From positions 154,442 through 218,441 of the forward strand of contig CAIRLC010000044.1 in the NCBI GenBank assembly GCA_903879335.1: a stretch of DNA of 64,000 bases. The letters are read 5' to 3'. Positions 45,304 to 54,254 of the stretch are shown here, in pieces. This stretch comes from an uncultured Pseudomonadota bacterium (lineage in GTDB: Bacteria; Pseudomonadota; Gammaproteobacteria; Steroidobacterales; Steroidobacteraceae). The notes under the pieces were generated by a model. The model searched no databases. It saw only the letters and a program-made list of their open reading frames with translations, and was not told the origin of the DNA. The position numbers and the translations under genes are program-made. Every line of letters begins with the position of its first letter. The first letter of the stretch is position 1.

Positions 45304-45802
45304 CCCCAGGTGGGGCTACATGCCGCTCTTTCTCGACTACAGCCAGTGACAACTTACCCACATGGGCTTGTGTCGCCGCCGACATCACCGACTTAAGCAG
45401 ACTATACGGCAACTCTTTATCAGCCATGACCGTAACTTCAGGCGATTCAGCCTCCGTCGACTGCAGCACCGTTGCCGCATGAATTGAGGCATTAAGCGCA
45501 TTCTCGAGTGAGTGCAGACTTGTGGGATCCGCGCGTTCTACGCCATCGACTGTAGCGGCAACCTTTCCGTTTACGAAGATCGTATCCTTGGTAATCATCA
45601 TGACCGTCGAGTTATTCGGCTTGGCTTCAGAGACTGAAGACGGTATGGAAATATTCTTCGTGTTCGGCAAAATCTCATAATCCGAGGTGTGTACCAGCAT
45701 GTACACAACCAGAATCACGAGCATGTCAATCATAGGCACTAGCGCGGGCATACCATGCCCGGACGTCCCGCCCTTGCGCTTACGGTGAACAATCCGACTC
45801 AT
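45296..45802 (-). CDS. ExbD/TolR-type proton-channel protein, second copy
   Basis: A 168-residue protein with a single membrane helix carrying the proton-path Asp (PALVPMIDMLVILVVYMLV, about residues 18-36), and a periplasmic domain ending in AVVEKERHVAPPGGG. It is distinct from the adjacent copy, with which it overlaps by 4 bases, so the motor would use two different TolR-like subunits. That pairing is seen for AglQ and AglS in the Myxococcus gliding motor. Confidence 0.88.
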   Translation of the reverse strand: MSRIVHRKRKGGTSGHGMPALVPMIDMLVILVVYMLVHTSDYEILPNTKNISIPSSVSEAKPNNSTVMMITKDTIFVNGKVAATVDGVERADPTSLHSLENALNASIHAATVLQSTEAESPEVTVMADKELPYSLLKSVMSAATQAHVGKLSLAVVEKERHVAPPGGG

Positions 45803-46320
45803 ATGCTTCCCTCAATCGGCGCATCACCGAGTGAAATCACGGGGAAGAGCTCGCCCTTGGCCACAACGCCGTCCTCGATTCCGTCAAAAGCACGGACCGC
45901 ATCCATGGTTGCGACGATGGTGTCGTATGAGACATCCGGCTCAAGCAAAACGGTCGCGCTCCTCAGTTCCGGCACCCGAGCTTTGATGCGCGCGAGATAC
46001 TCGTTGAGAGAATCAAACTCGTAGTGGCCATCGATATTGGGCAACGGCTGCAATGGACCGGTATTCCGGTCTTGGATGACCATGCCATTCTTACGGACGA
46101 CGATTTCCAGCTGCAACCCATCTGGCAGCTTCAATGGCTCTGCGCTTTTAGCAGGCAAGTTGAGTTCCACGATGTGGGTCTTAGAAAAGACTGCTGTAAA
46201 AATCAAAAAGAAGAGCAGGATCGTAAAGATATCGAGCATCGGAACGATATTGATATCGTTCCGACCCTTGTATCGCGCGTGATTACGCGCTTGACGGCCG
46301 CGGAGCTTCGAGCCGGCCAT
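45799..46320 (-). CDS. ExbD/TolR-type proton-channel protein, first copy
   Basis: A 173-residue protein, with a basic N-terminus and the helix NIVPMLDIFTILLFFLIFTAV, whose Asp is the likely proton-path residue. A periplasmic domain follows. It starts 4 bases after the TolQ-like stop. Together with the next gene it provides the two TolR-like subunits of the motor. Confidence 0.9.
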   Translation of the reverse strand: MAGSKLRGRQARNHARYKGRNDINIVPMLDIFTILLFFLIFTAVFSKTHIVELNLPAKSAEPLKLPDGLQLEIVVRKNGMVIQDRNTGPLQPLPNIDGHYEFDSLNEYLARIKARVPELRSATVLLEPDVSYDTIVATMDAVRAFDGIEDGVVAKGELFPVISLGDAPIEGSI

Positions 46321-46324
46321 AACT

Positions 46325-46981
46325 TTAGCCCGCCGTGCTCGTGGTCTGCTGAGGACGTTCGGACAGCGCGTTTAAGAATTTAACGCTAGCCACCTCGAGA
46401 CCATCGACAATGTTTGTGGTCTTGGTTTCGAGATACAGGTGAGACAACAGTAACGTGATCGCAGATAAGAGACCGAGCGCCGTATTGTTCATCGCGACCG
46501 AAATGCTGGCGGACAGTAGGCTCGCCTTCTCAGCTGGATTTGCTTGGGCAACCGCCGCGAAGGCATTGATCAGACCGAGAACGGTCCCGAACAAGCCCAT
46601 CAACATGCCGATGTTCGCCAGCGCCGACAAATAGTGCGTGCGGCGTTCCAGCTGGGGCACCACTTCAACCAAGCTTTCTTCCATGGCCTTTTCGACGTCA
46701 TCCCGGCGCCGGGCCGTATGAATACGACTCATGCCGTACCGCATGACCTGAGCAAGGACCCCATCGGAGCCTGAGACCACTGACGTGGCTTGCTTGAAGT
46801 CGCCGGCTTCGAATAGTGGCTGTATTTCTCTCCAGAGACGGTCATTTCCAGACCCTACCCGATTCAAATACAGGAATCGCTCCACCGCGATGGCGAGACC
46901 GATGATCCAGACCAAGGCGATCGGGTAAAGGAAGAACCCACCCTGCTTGAAGAAGTTAATGATGACGTCAAAGGCGTGCAT
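46325..46981 (-). CDS. MotA/TolQ/ExbB family proton channel protein
   Basis: A 218-residue inner-membrane protein with three membrane helices (about residues 15-35, 105-130 and 140-175). It has the family motif ANIGMLMGLFGTVLGLINAF and a third helix with NNTALGLLSAITLL. With the ExbD proteins it would form a proton-driven motor. The next gene upstream in the operon encodes the small exported protein. Confidence 0.9.
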   Translation of the reverse strand: MHAFDVIINFFKQGGFFLYPIALVWIIGLAIAVERFLYLNRVGSGNDRLWREIQPLFEAGDFKQATSVVSGSDGVLAQVMRYGMSRIHTARRRDDVEKAMEESLVEVVPQLERRTHYLSALANIGMLMGLFGTVLGLINAFAAVAQANPAEKASLLSASISVAMNNTALGLLSAITLLLSHLYLETKTTNIVDGLEVASVKFLNALSERPQQTTSTAG

Positions 46982-47060
46982 GCGAGGCTCCGTGGTGCTC
47001 GTGCCAGTCCAAACTCTGGACGAAGCGATTGAAAACGAATTATGTAATCAAAACCGTCGA

Positions 47061-47435
47061 CTAGTTCTCAGGCTTGGAAGGGGATTCGGCCGGTTGCGAC
47101 CCAATTTTTGTGTAGTACTCCGTCTCCCGTCTTAAGACGTCTCGATCCAGAGGCTTGAGTACTTCGTCCATTAGGCTATTCACAGGGCGCCCGGCAACAT
47201 TGCCCGCGTCGGCATGCTTCCAGGGCACGATAACCATGATTTTGGGCAACTCTGAATTACCAGTAACTTGCGAGGCGTCGAGATCGAGGCGATCGATCGC
47301 CTTCGCTGACGAGGTGGCGCCACTCGCAACACTACGATTCGCTTCAGCACCCTTCTTCGGTTCTGTGCCCGGATCAGCAGCAAAGGCTGCGATACCGATC
47401 AGAAGGGATAAGCAACCGCCGAGAATTTTCATCAT
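47061..47435 (-). CDS. Small exported protein of the envelope cluster (unknown family)
   Basis: A 124-residue product from the ATG at 47435; the ATG at 47432 gives nearly the same protein. Its start overlaps the TPR gene's stop by 4 bases, a sign of coupling. It has a signal peptide (ILGGCLSLLIGIAAFAA). The mature part is low-complexity, then an ordered segment ending in ETEYYTKIGSQPAESPSKPEN. I recognise no domain. Its placement between the TPR protein and the motor suggests a periplasmic accessory. Confidence 0.7.
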   Translation of the reverse strand: MMKILGGCLSLLIGIAAFAADPGTEPKKGAEANRSVASGATSSAKAIDRLDLDASQVTGNSELPKIMVIVPWKHADAGNVAGRPVNSLMDEVLKPLDRDVLRRETEYYTKIGSQPAESPSKPEN

Positions 47436-50400
47436 TGGCCTCCCGATGGGATCGGACTCGCAGGCGACCGGTGGCTGACTTCCGCAACCCAGCCTTCGAG
47501 TACCTTGTCGCCACCCTGCAGATCGATCGCGAGGCGCCACTGCGCAACTGCCTCTTCGGCACGACCAAGATAAAGGTCGAGCAGGACGCCGAAATTACGG
47601 TGCAACCGGACAGAATCCGGATCCAAGACTAAGGCCGCGCGATAAGCGCGCTCTGCATCAGAAAATTGTCCAAGATTGCGCGCGACGACGCCAATCTCGT
47701 CGAGAATCGCTGCATTTCGTGGCGCTATCTTGACCGCCTCTGCCAACAAGGGTTCAGCGTCCGAATAGCGCCCATCGCGTACAGCGATGACTGCTGAATT
47801 CAGCAATGGCCCCGCCAACTTCGGCCAGGCCTTAGAAATTGCGAGGAACTCTTGTTCAGCAAGTTTCGGGTCAGCTGTAGTTCTAGCCACAGCTTCCTGG
47901 AACCGTACATTAACATCCAACGGCGCCTCACCTTCCGACCCGGCACGCAAATCGATGGTGAGTTCTTCACCCGCCTCCGCCTTTGCGTATCTCGCCGGCT
48001 TTAAAACAGCGAGCGCCTCAAAACTCTGGCGAACGGCGTGATCGTAAGTACCGGAATTCACGCGAGCCACATTCAGCTCATGTAACCCAATCGCTTTTTC
48101 TTCAAATGGAAACGACTGCTCTTCCAATAGCAAATCGTATTGCTCTAAAGCGTCGCCGGACAAGGTCTTAGGCCGATCCGACTTCATCAAATCGACTGCA
48201 AGCCGCCGGTAAAGCTCGGCCATTTCGTAGGTGGCAGAAGTCGACACATCGGCTACCGCATATCGATCTGCACGCTCGTAGGCTTGCAGGGCCTTCTGCA
48301 AAGCAGTCCGCTTTGCTTCTAAAGTGCGTTTCAAGGGCAGCGACAGTCGAATGGAGGCAAAACTATCGCGTTGGACGCTGGCTAACTCAAGGCTAGCTTG
48401 AGCCGCGAGATAGCGGCTCCGATCGGTTCGATGAGTTGCACCCGCTGCGTCCGCTTTGATGAGTTCATCTAACAGTGTCGCTCGCCGGGAGGCGTCACGC
48501 GCCGCGAGCGCGAAATCAGCGAGTTTTTGTCGGGCTTCAATGCCGATTTCAAATGATTCGGGGAAGCGCTTGAGATACAACTCCCAAGCGGCAACTGCTC
48601 TCGCTGTCTCACCGGCTTTTTCGTACAGATCTGCCGCCTGACTCAGCGCCTCGCGCTGTGTCGCAGAATCCGCAGTCGGCTGTTGTGCAATCCGCTCAAA
48701 TTCACGCGCGGCTGTCGTGCCTTGATTCGATGCCAAGTAGGCTACTGCCAGACGTCGAGTCACTTCCGCTTGTCGATCACTCTTCGGATAATCTTTGCGA
48801 TACCGTTCCAACACGTCGATCGCGTCAGACCAGCGCTCTGCTGCTAAAAACGCCGCCGCTGCATCAAAATCCGCGGTTTCGTGGATCGCGACTCGAGGAA
48901 CCAACTGACCAACGCGCAAGAACGTATTTGCTGCATCAGTCATAGCTCCTGCATCGCGTTGCGCTTCTGCTTGGCGATAGATTGATGCAGCAACACGCTC
49001 TTCAATAGCCTTGCGTTGCGGGTCGTCATTCGCCAGCAACTTCAAGACTTCAAGACCGGCTTTCTCTGAACGATCGTAGTGAGCCAATTCAAATTCGGAC
49101 GCGGCCGTGACAATCCAAGCATCTTTAATCAGAGGCGCCGCGAGGTCGGCCTGCCGCGCCAGAGCATCGCGCGCCGTATCCAGCGCGAGTGAAAATTCGC
49201 GCCCTTCCAAGCGTTGACGAGCCACACGAACCAATACTGATCCGCTTTCTAGATGAGTTGGAAACGCCTTAGCAAATCGGACCGAAGCCTCAAGCACCTT
49301 CTGATGAAGAGCCTCTCTCTGAACGCCGGAGGCTGCCAATTCTTCTTTTTCTAACGCGACGACCGAGGCGTATCCAGCAACCGATGAACGTTGGAAGGTC
49401 GGCTGCTCGTAGGCGACTCGCTGGTACTCTTCGGATGCCTCGCCGTATTGATGGCTCTCAAAGAGAGAATCGGCCAGTAAGTACGTAGTTTCGCCAGCGG
49501 CCTGGTCGTTTGGAAATTCCGTCAGGAATTCCCGATACCATCGTGCGGCTTGACGGTAGTCTTCCTGAGTTTTTGAAGACTGAGCGAGGCCATGGTAATA
49601 CGCCGCCAAATCCTGCAAATTCTGTTTCAGTTCCCGCACGACAAGCGGCAAATCGGATACCCGGCGATGAGCCCAAAATGGAGCGCTTAAACCATAGCGC
49701 TCGACATAATCTTGCTTAGACGCCAATACCAACTGCGCGAAACCGCCTCGGCGATAAGCATCGATGGCGACGCTATGTAGCAACGGTGCCCGCTCATTCA
49801 TCGGTTCCCGTTTCTCGAATGCGCTGTAGGCCGTGGCCGCGTCCGTCCATCGTTCCTTCGCCGAATATAGGTCACCTAGAGTCGCATACAACTGATCTGC
49901 GTATGGCTTCGTCCCGACGCGACTGAGAAATTTATCAACGCCGGTGGCGCCGTCGTCACTCGAGAAAATGATCGATGTGACGCGCAGAGTATCCTCGACC
50001 AACTCACGCCGCGGCCGTGGGAAAGCTTCGAGATCACTCTCTCGGCCCGACGCGTCAATCAATTGACGATCCAAGAGATGAACGAATGCATCTAATGCGC
50101 CGTCAGTGTCGCCCGATTTAAAGCGCGACCATCCAAGCTTATAGGTGGCCTGCTCAACGAATTCTGATCGAGGGAAATTAGACAACATCTGCTGGTAGGC
50201 GCTTTCCGCGTCTAGCCAGCGATGAGTCGTAAAAAAGATCTCTCCACGGCGAAAATACGATTCGGCCGCCATTGGGCTTTCAGGAAAACGCTTTACGAGC
50301 GCCTCGAGCGTTTGCAACGACCCGCTAGTATCTCCAGCCGCCTCATACGCTCGCGCTAACTGATACAGGACTGCATCAGTTCGATTGTAATTCGGGGCGG

Positions 50401-50746
50401 TTTCTAGAAGTTTCGAGTAAAGCTTAATTGCATCTTGTGTCGCCAGCGGCAATCCAGAGGCTAAGTCTCTGCCTATCCTCTCCTCTTCACCGGCCTCCAG
50501 CTTCAAGTCACCCAGGCGACGCAGTGCATCAGCCCGTAAGGCGTCATCGGCATTGGATAAGGCTAAAAAGGCCTCATAGTTAAGGCGCGCGCGCTCGGGA
50601 TCCGCCGTGACTTTTTCGCCAACCCGCACGTCAACTGCGCGCTTGAGCACATCACCAACGGTCGGTGACTTATCTGCGTATACCGTTTCGGATGCGAAGC
50701 AAGACGCGATCGCAGCGGCCAGAAGTACGTTGTTGAGCCGTTTCAT
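47432..50746 (-). CDS. Large exported tetratricopeptide-repeat protein
   Basis: A 1104-residue protein with a signal peptide (LLAAAIASCFASETVYA) and then an almost continuous array of TPR-like helical repeats of the form W..A...Y..F, e.g. AAESYFRRGEIFFTTHRWLD and AYEAAGDTSGSLQTLEALVK. Such proteins are protein-protein scaffolds, periplasmic here. It starts by a 4-base overlap after the other TPR gene. Similar large TPR proteins (GltD- and GltE-type) sit between motor and outer membrane in the Myxococcus gliding machine. Assignment to a specific one is not supported. Confidence 0.88.
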   Translation of the reverse strand: MKRLNNVLLAAAIASCFASETVYADKSPTVGDVLKRAVDVRVGEKVTADPERARLNYEAFLALSNADDALRADALRRLGDLKLEAGEEERIGRDLASGLPLATQDAIKLYSKLLETAPNYNRTDAVLYQLARAYEAAGDTSGSLQTLEALVKRFPESPMAAESYFRRGEIFFTTHRWLDAESAYQQMLSNFPRSEFVEQATYKLGWSRFKSGDTDGALDAFVHLLDRQLIDASGRESDLEAFPRPRRELVEDTLRVTSIIFSSDDGATGVDKFLSRVGTKPYADQLYATLGDLYSAKERWTDAATAYSAFEKREPMNERAPLLHSVAIDAYRRGGFAQLVLASKQDYVERYGLSAPFWAHRRVSDLPLVVRELKQNLQDLAAYYHGLAQSSKTQEDYRQAARWYREFLTEFPNDQAAGETTYLLADSLFESHQYGEASEEYQRVAYEQPTFQRSSVAGYASVVALEKEELAASGVQREALHQKVLEASVRFAKAFPTHLESGSVLVRVARQRLEGREFSLALDTARDALARQADLAAPLIKDAWIVTAASEFELAHYDRSEKAGLEVLKLLANDDPQRKAIEERVAASIYRQAEAQRDAGAMTDAANTFLRVGQLVPRVAIHETADFDAAAAFLAAERWSDAIDVLERYRKDYPKSDRQAEVTRRLAVAYLASNQGTTAAREFERIAQQPTADSATQREALSQAADLYEKAGETARAVAAWELYLKRFPESFEIGIEARQKLADFALAARDASRRATLLDELIKADAAGATHRTDRSRYLAAQASLELASVQRDSFASIRLSLPLKRTLEAKRTALQKALQAYERADRYAVADVSTSATYEMAELYRRLAVDLMKSDRPKTLSGDALEQYDLLLEEQSFPFEEKAIGLHELNVARVNSGTYDHAVRQSFEALAVLKPARYAKAEAGEELTIDLRAGSEGEAPLDVNVRFQEAVARTTADPKLAEQEFLAISKAWPKLAGPLLNSAVIAVRDGRYSDAEPLLAEAVKIAPRNAAILDEIGVVARNLGQFSDAERAYRAALVLDPDSVRLHRNFGVLLDLYLGRAEEAVAQWRLAIDLQGGDKVLEGWVAEVSHRSPASPIPSGGQ

Positions 50747-52662
50747 GGCGCCGGGCCTCCTTGCGGAGGGACCGGTGCCGACGCACGATCGTACAATGTC
50801 GCCAGGGAATAACGAGCCTCTAGCACATAGTCGCGAATTCGTGCCTTTTCAGCCTCGAGTTCGCGGACGGCAAGCTCTGAAACGGAGGCGAGTTCACGGT
50901 CTCGCAGTTGAGACGCCCTCGCGTGCACGCTCTCAAGCTTGGGCCGTATGGCATCCAGTCGACCTGACAGAGATTCGATATGGGCAGGTACCGCGCTACG
51001 CGCCGCTTTTACCAACGCCGCGCTACGGGTGGAGTCTCTCAGCAGATGATTAACGTCTCGCAGTCGCTTGCGAGCGCTCCAGACTCGCGACTTGAAGCCA
51101 TCGCTGAGTTCCCAGTAGAGGTAGCCCTTAAGAAAATCGACTCGTTCGGCAATATCTTCAATTTCTGGGTCACTGGCATCACCGGCACGATCGATCACGG
51201 TTTCCATGTGCTCCAACTCGCCCCAAATAGCTCTCTGGCGCGGAGTTCCCAAGGCGGCGAGGTCCGCATGGTCATCGGCTTCGGCAACCCGCGCCTCAAG
51301 TTCCGTGCGTCGTTGCACAAGCGCATCGAGATTCATGCGATCTAATGCGGCTAGATCGGACGGCAACTGAGACTGGAACTTCTGACGACGATAGGCGATC
51401 AGTTCCGCATAGGCTTCGATATCGTTTCCATGCAGATCAAGACGCTTGGCCACGTCGGACAGGTCTCGCCAATTCTGCAGAGCCGCCTGGAACTCATCAC
51501 GGGCCAGTAAGCGATACAGGTAGCGCCCTGCCGGAACTTTGGCGACATCAATAGCAAGCACGGAACCTTTTGTCTGTGCGGAGGCTTCAATTGCCTGAGC
51601 CAAAGCGCCGCGCCGAATCGCATCAATCGATTGGTCCAGACGGGAAGTCTCGGCTGCAAATTCGCTCAATGCTTGCTCATACGCCGCAATTGCTTGCGCT
51701 TGCGCACCAAGGCGAGCGTAGCCATAAGGCACAGCGAGGTAGCTCTCCTGAACGGCGGGATCCAACAGATCTCTACCGCGAAGTTCAAGCCATGGCGCCA
51801 ATGCCTCTCGAACATTCCCGGCGTCGGAGGCCGCCCAGCCGGCACCTAGCAACGCTCGAGTCGCTTGAGGACCGTCGGCACGCACCCGAGCCAATATGGC
51901 GAGCGCTTCCGTCGAACGGTGTTGCTGAACTAACGCATAGCCTAAAGCCACATTTGCCTGATCGCGTAGCGTCAACGATTCGGCTGAATTCGCTTCGCGA
52001 CTGCCAAGCCCATCCAGAATTTTTGCACCCTGATCAAACTTCCCAGACCGAACGAGTCCAACGCCCAAGTTAAATTCAGCGTAGGCCCGCCATACGGAGC
52101 TTGTATCCCAATTCTCTAGAATCGCGACCGCATCAGCATCCCGCCCTACCGAGAGCAGAGATTCCGCCAACAGCATGCGGCGCTCGGCATCAAAATCGGT
52201 GGGTAGCGTGCTATGCGTCGCAGCGCTGAGGTTGTCGATGGCCTGAGCATCAAATCCGCGTCGAAAAAATGTCTTGCCTAGGTAGAAGTGGGCTCGGTCC
52301 TTGACGTTATCCGGGACGTTCGGGTGATCAAGAACTTCAGAAAACGTCTTACCCGCTTCAATATAGTCGCCGCGCGATAGCTCAATGCCGCCGATGAGCA
52401 ACTTAGCGTCGTCGCGATGGTGCGATAACCGTCCCGCGCTATCCGCAAACTGCAGCCGTTCTAGCGCTGTTTCATAGTCGCCTGCGTAAAAATAAAATAG
52501 CGCGTCGCCATACGGAAGATCCCGAACGGCGACCGCTCGCAATGCCCCTGGCCCGGGAGGAGGTAACTCAGGATTCAGCAGGAGACTTCGTCGGGCAGCA
52601 TCAACATTGCCTACAAAAAAGGCAAAGCCGATCAGCAACCCTAGCGTCACTCGCGATTTCAT
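50743..52662 (-). CDS. Exported TPR / coiled-coil protein
   Basis: About 639 residues from the ATG at 52662 (TTG 52686 is also possible). It begins with a signal peptide, VTLGLLIGFAFFVGNVDA. TPR-like helical repeats follow in the first 360 residues (e.g. AVRDLPYGDALFYFYAGDYE). A long alpha-helical, partly coiled-coil end runs from about residue 430 to 630, ending with the proline-rich tail PVPPQGGPAP. The stop overlaps the start of the larger TPR gene by 4 bases. It would act as a periplasmic scaffold alongside the motor. Confidence 0.82.
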   Translation of the reverse strand: MKSRVTLGLLIGFAFFVGNVDAARRSLLLNPELPPPGPGALRAVAVRDLPYGDALFYFYAGDYETALERLQFADSAGRLSHHRDDAKLLIGGIELSRGDYIEAGKTFSEVLDHPNVPDNVKDRAHFYLGKTFFRRGFDAQAIDNLSAATHSTLPTDFDAERRMLLAESLLSVGRDADAVAILENWDTSSVWRAYAEFNLGVGLVRSGKFDQGAKILDGLGSREANSAESLTLRDQANVALGYALVQQHRSTEALAILARVRADGPQATRALLGAGWAASDAGNVREALAPWLELRGRDLLDPAVQESYLAVPYGYARLGAQAQAIAAYEQALSEFAAETSRLDQSIDAIRRGALAQAIEASAQTKGSVLAIDVAKVPAGRYLYRLLARDEFQAALQNWRDLSDVAKRLDLHGNDIEAYAELIAYRRQKFQSQLPSDLAALDRMNLDALVQRRTELEARVAEADDHADLAALGTPRQRAIWGELEHMETVIDRAGDASDPEIEDIAERVDFLKGYLYWELSDGFKSRVWSARKRLRDVNHLLRDSTRSAALVKAARSAVPAHIESLSGRLDAIRPKLESVHARASQLRDRELASVSELAVRELEAEKARIRDYVLEARYSLATLYDRASAPVPPQGGPAP

Positions 52663-52687
52663 GACTAGGCGATTCCTCACCGTCAAG

Positions 52688-53272
52688 TTATTCCCATTCC
52701 TTCACGGTGAACTCAGGCTGCTGAGCGCTCTGCCGATCTGAGATTCGAAGCTCTAGATATTTCGCGCCTTGGCCCTTCTCAAAACTAAGATTGGCGCCGC
52801 GTTTATAATCGCGCCCATGCGGACCTTTACCGGTAAAAAAGGCTACGAGTTCGTGCTTTCCGGTGATCACATTACCCAAAAACACGCGATGCACACCGCC
52901 CCGATTGAGCGCCGCGATCTCTCGTTCCGTGTATAGGTAATTGGCAACTTCTTTGTTATCGAGCCGAACCTGAACGGCATCCAACTCAAAAAAGGCCCCG
53001 ACATCTAAGGACAGGAACACAGCCACTTGAGTGTTAGCCGGAAATAGCAACTCCTCCTCAAGCGCCGACAAATCCTTGTTGAGCTCAAGTACGTCTTTAC
53101 GCAGAGACTGCACGTCGGCTTCTAAGCTGCGGGGTGTCGCTGCGGCGCTCTGCGGTTGGTCCGCCATTGCCGTTGACGACATACCAAACATGACAGCGAC
53201 GAATAGAGCTCGAGCTAGATTTCGTAGCAGAGCAGTCTTTCGTTGCAGGAACATTACAAAATTACTTTTCAT
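52688..53272 (-). CDS. Exported coiled-coil protein with beta-rich C-terminus (unknown family)
   Basis: A 194-residue protein with an AGGTAGG ribosome-binding site, a signal peptide (cut near STAMA), a coiled-coil segment (LEADVQSLRKDVLELNKDLS, about residues 50-69) and a C-terminal beta-rich domain with FFELDAVQVRLDNKEVANYL. I do not recognise the family. It is the second gene of the operon, between the thioredoxin-like protein and the TPR proteins. In machines of this kind, one possible role is a peptidoglycan- or periplasm-spanning adaptor (inference). Confidence 0.72.
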   Translation of the reverse strand: MKSNFVMFLQRKTALLRNLARALFVAVMFGMSSTAMADQPQSAAATPRSLEADVQSLRKDVLELNKDLSALEEELLFPANTQVAVFLSLDVGAFFELDAVQVRLDNKEVANYLYTEREIAALNRGGVHRVFLGNVITGKHELVAFFTGKGPHGRDYKRGANLSFEKGQGAKYLELRISDRQSAQQPEFTVKEWE

Positions 53273-53320
53273 CGTCCTACCTGCCTAATACAAGGATCGG
53301 ATTCGGGTGACGTGGCCAGC

Positions 53321-53848
53321 TCATTCATCTAGAAGCGCACGCAGCTCACGCTGTATGGCCACTTGGTTCACATGATCGCTGACTGAGTGCACATACCGAA
53401 TCACGCCATCTCGATCGATCAGAATCGTCAGGGGCACGTCTTCGATGGAATACTGGCGGCCAACGCCAACCGGATCGTCGTTGGATGTTCTCAGGCTTGC
53501 GCCATAAGGTCGAACAAAATCCAACGCTGACTGCCGATCCTCATCCAGGCTAACGCCCAAAACGACCAGTCCGGCTGACTGGTAGGTCTGCTCCAGCGCC
53601 CTTAAATTCGCCAAATAATCGCCACAAGCTGCGCACCAACTGGCCCAGAAACCCAGCAAAACAACCTCTCCTCGATGATCGGAGAGACGAAAATTCCCGG
53701 CTGGGCCGGACTGTAAATGCTGGAGCAGGTCTGGTGCGGCATGCCCGACGAGCGGATGCCGGGGCTTTGCATTGGCTTGAAACGACCAAGACGCCGTAAC
53801 GGCCAAGGCTGCGGCTATCGCCCAGAAGCTCTTCGCCGAAAACCGCAT
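53321..53848 (-). CDS. TlpA-like exported thioredoxin-fold protein, CAAC active site
   Basis: About 175 residues from the ATG at 53848, chosen because GGAGG lies 6 bases upstream; the frame opens at 53872. A signal peptide (FWAIAAALAVTASW) is followed by an AhpC/TSA-thioredoxin fold with the active site WASWCAACGDYL, where the usual CGPC/CxPC is CAAC. The cis-proline is in DVPLTILIDRDGVIRY. It would reduce or rearrange disulfides in the periplasm. It heads the minus-strand operon; a second TlpA-like protein is encoded in the divergent operon. Confidence 0.85.
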   Translation of the reverse strand: MRFSAKSFWAIAAALAVTASWSFQANAKPRHPLVGHAAPDLLQHLQSGPAGNFRLSDHRGEVVLLGFWASWCAACGDYLANLRALEQTYQSAGLVVLGVSLDEDRQSALDFVRPYGASLRTSNDDPVGVGRQYSIEDVPLTILIDRDGVIRYVHSVSDHVNQVAIQRELRALLDE

Positions 53849-54254
53849 CCGCTTCCTCCAGTCCATGATCATGCGATACCTACCCGCGCGGGAGGCTGGC
53901 GAGGCCCGGTCGCCTACCCAACCTAGCGTCGGCCCATCGGCTCAACGACACGCTAACGTCGCATGCACCAAGCGGAGTGTCAACGCAGCAAACTGTAGTG
54001 ATTATGCAGTTCTGTTCACTTTTTTTGATGCCAATTACGATTCGTCGCCGGATAGAGACAGCTTGTGCCGTTGGATGTCATAGTTGGCTATCGACAATGG
54101 CGGAACCCTCCGGCCTTGCTACTATTCGCTAAGTTCTCAGGAGCATTAAGCGTTGACGCGGTTCACCTGCTTGCCAACCGGTTCACCTATCCGCTGCGGA
54201 TCAGTGCACACTGACCAACATCGCACGGGCCATCGTCGCGCCATGGAGGGACGT
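53849..54254. promoter_or_regulatory. Divergent control region between the two envelope operons
   Basis: A 406-base gap without a convincing gene, from which the two operons run apart. It contains a 7-T tract near 54021, and a 10-bp direct repeat (listed separately) about 70 bases before the plus-strand ATG. Promoters for both operons should lie here. I could not pick certain -35/-10 pairs. Confidence 0.5.
54159..54188 (+). promoter_or_regulatory. Direct repeat CGGTTCACCT x2, operator-like
   Basis: CGGTTCACCT occurs at 54159-54168 and 54179-54188, an exact 20-bp period (about two helical turns). This is the layout typical of a dimeric activator such as a response regulator. It lies 67 bases before the plus-strand operon's ATG. 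No regulator is assigned. Confidence 0.45.
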
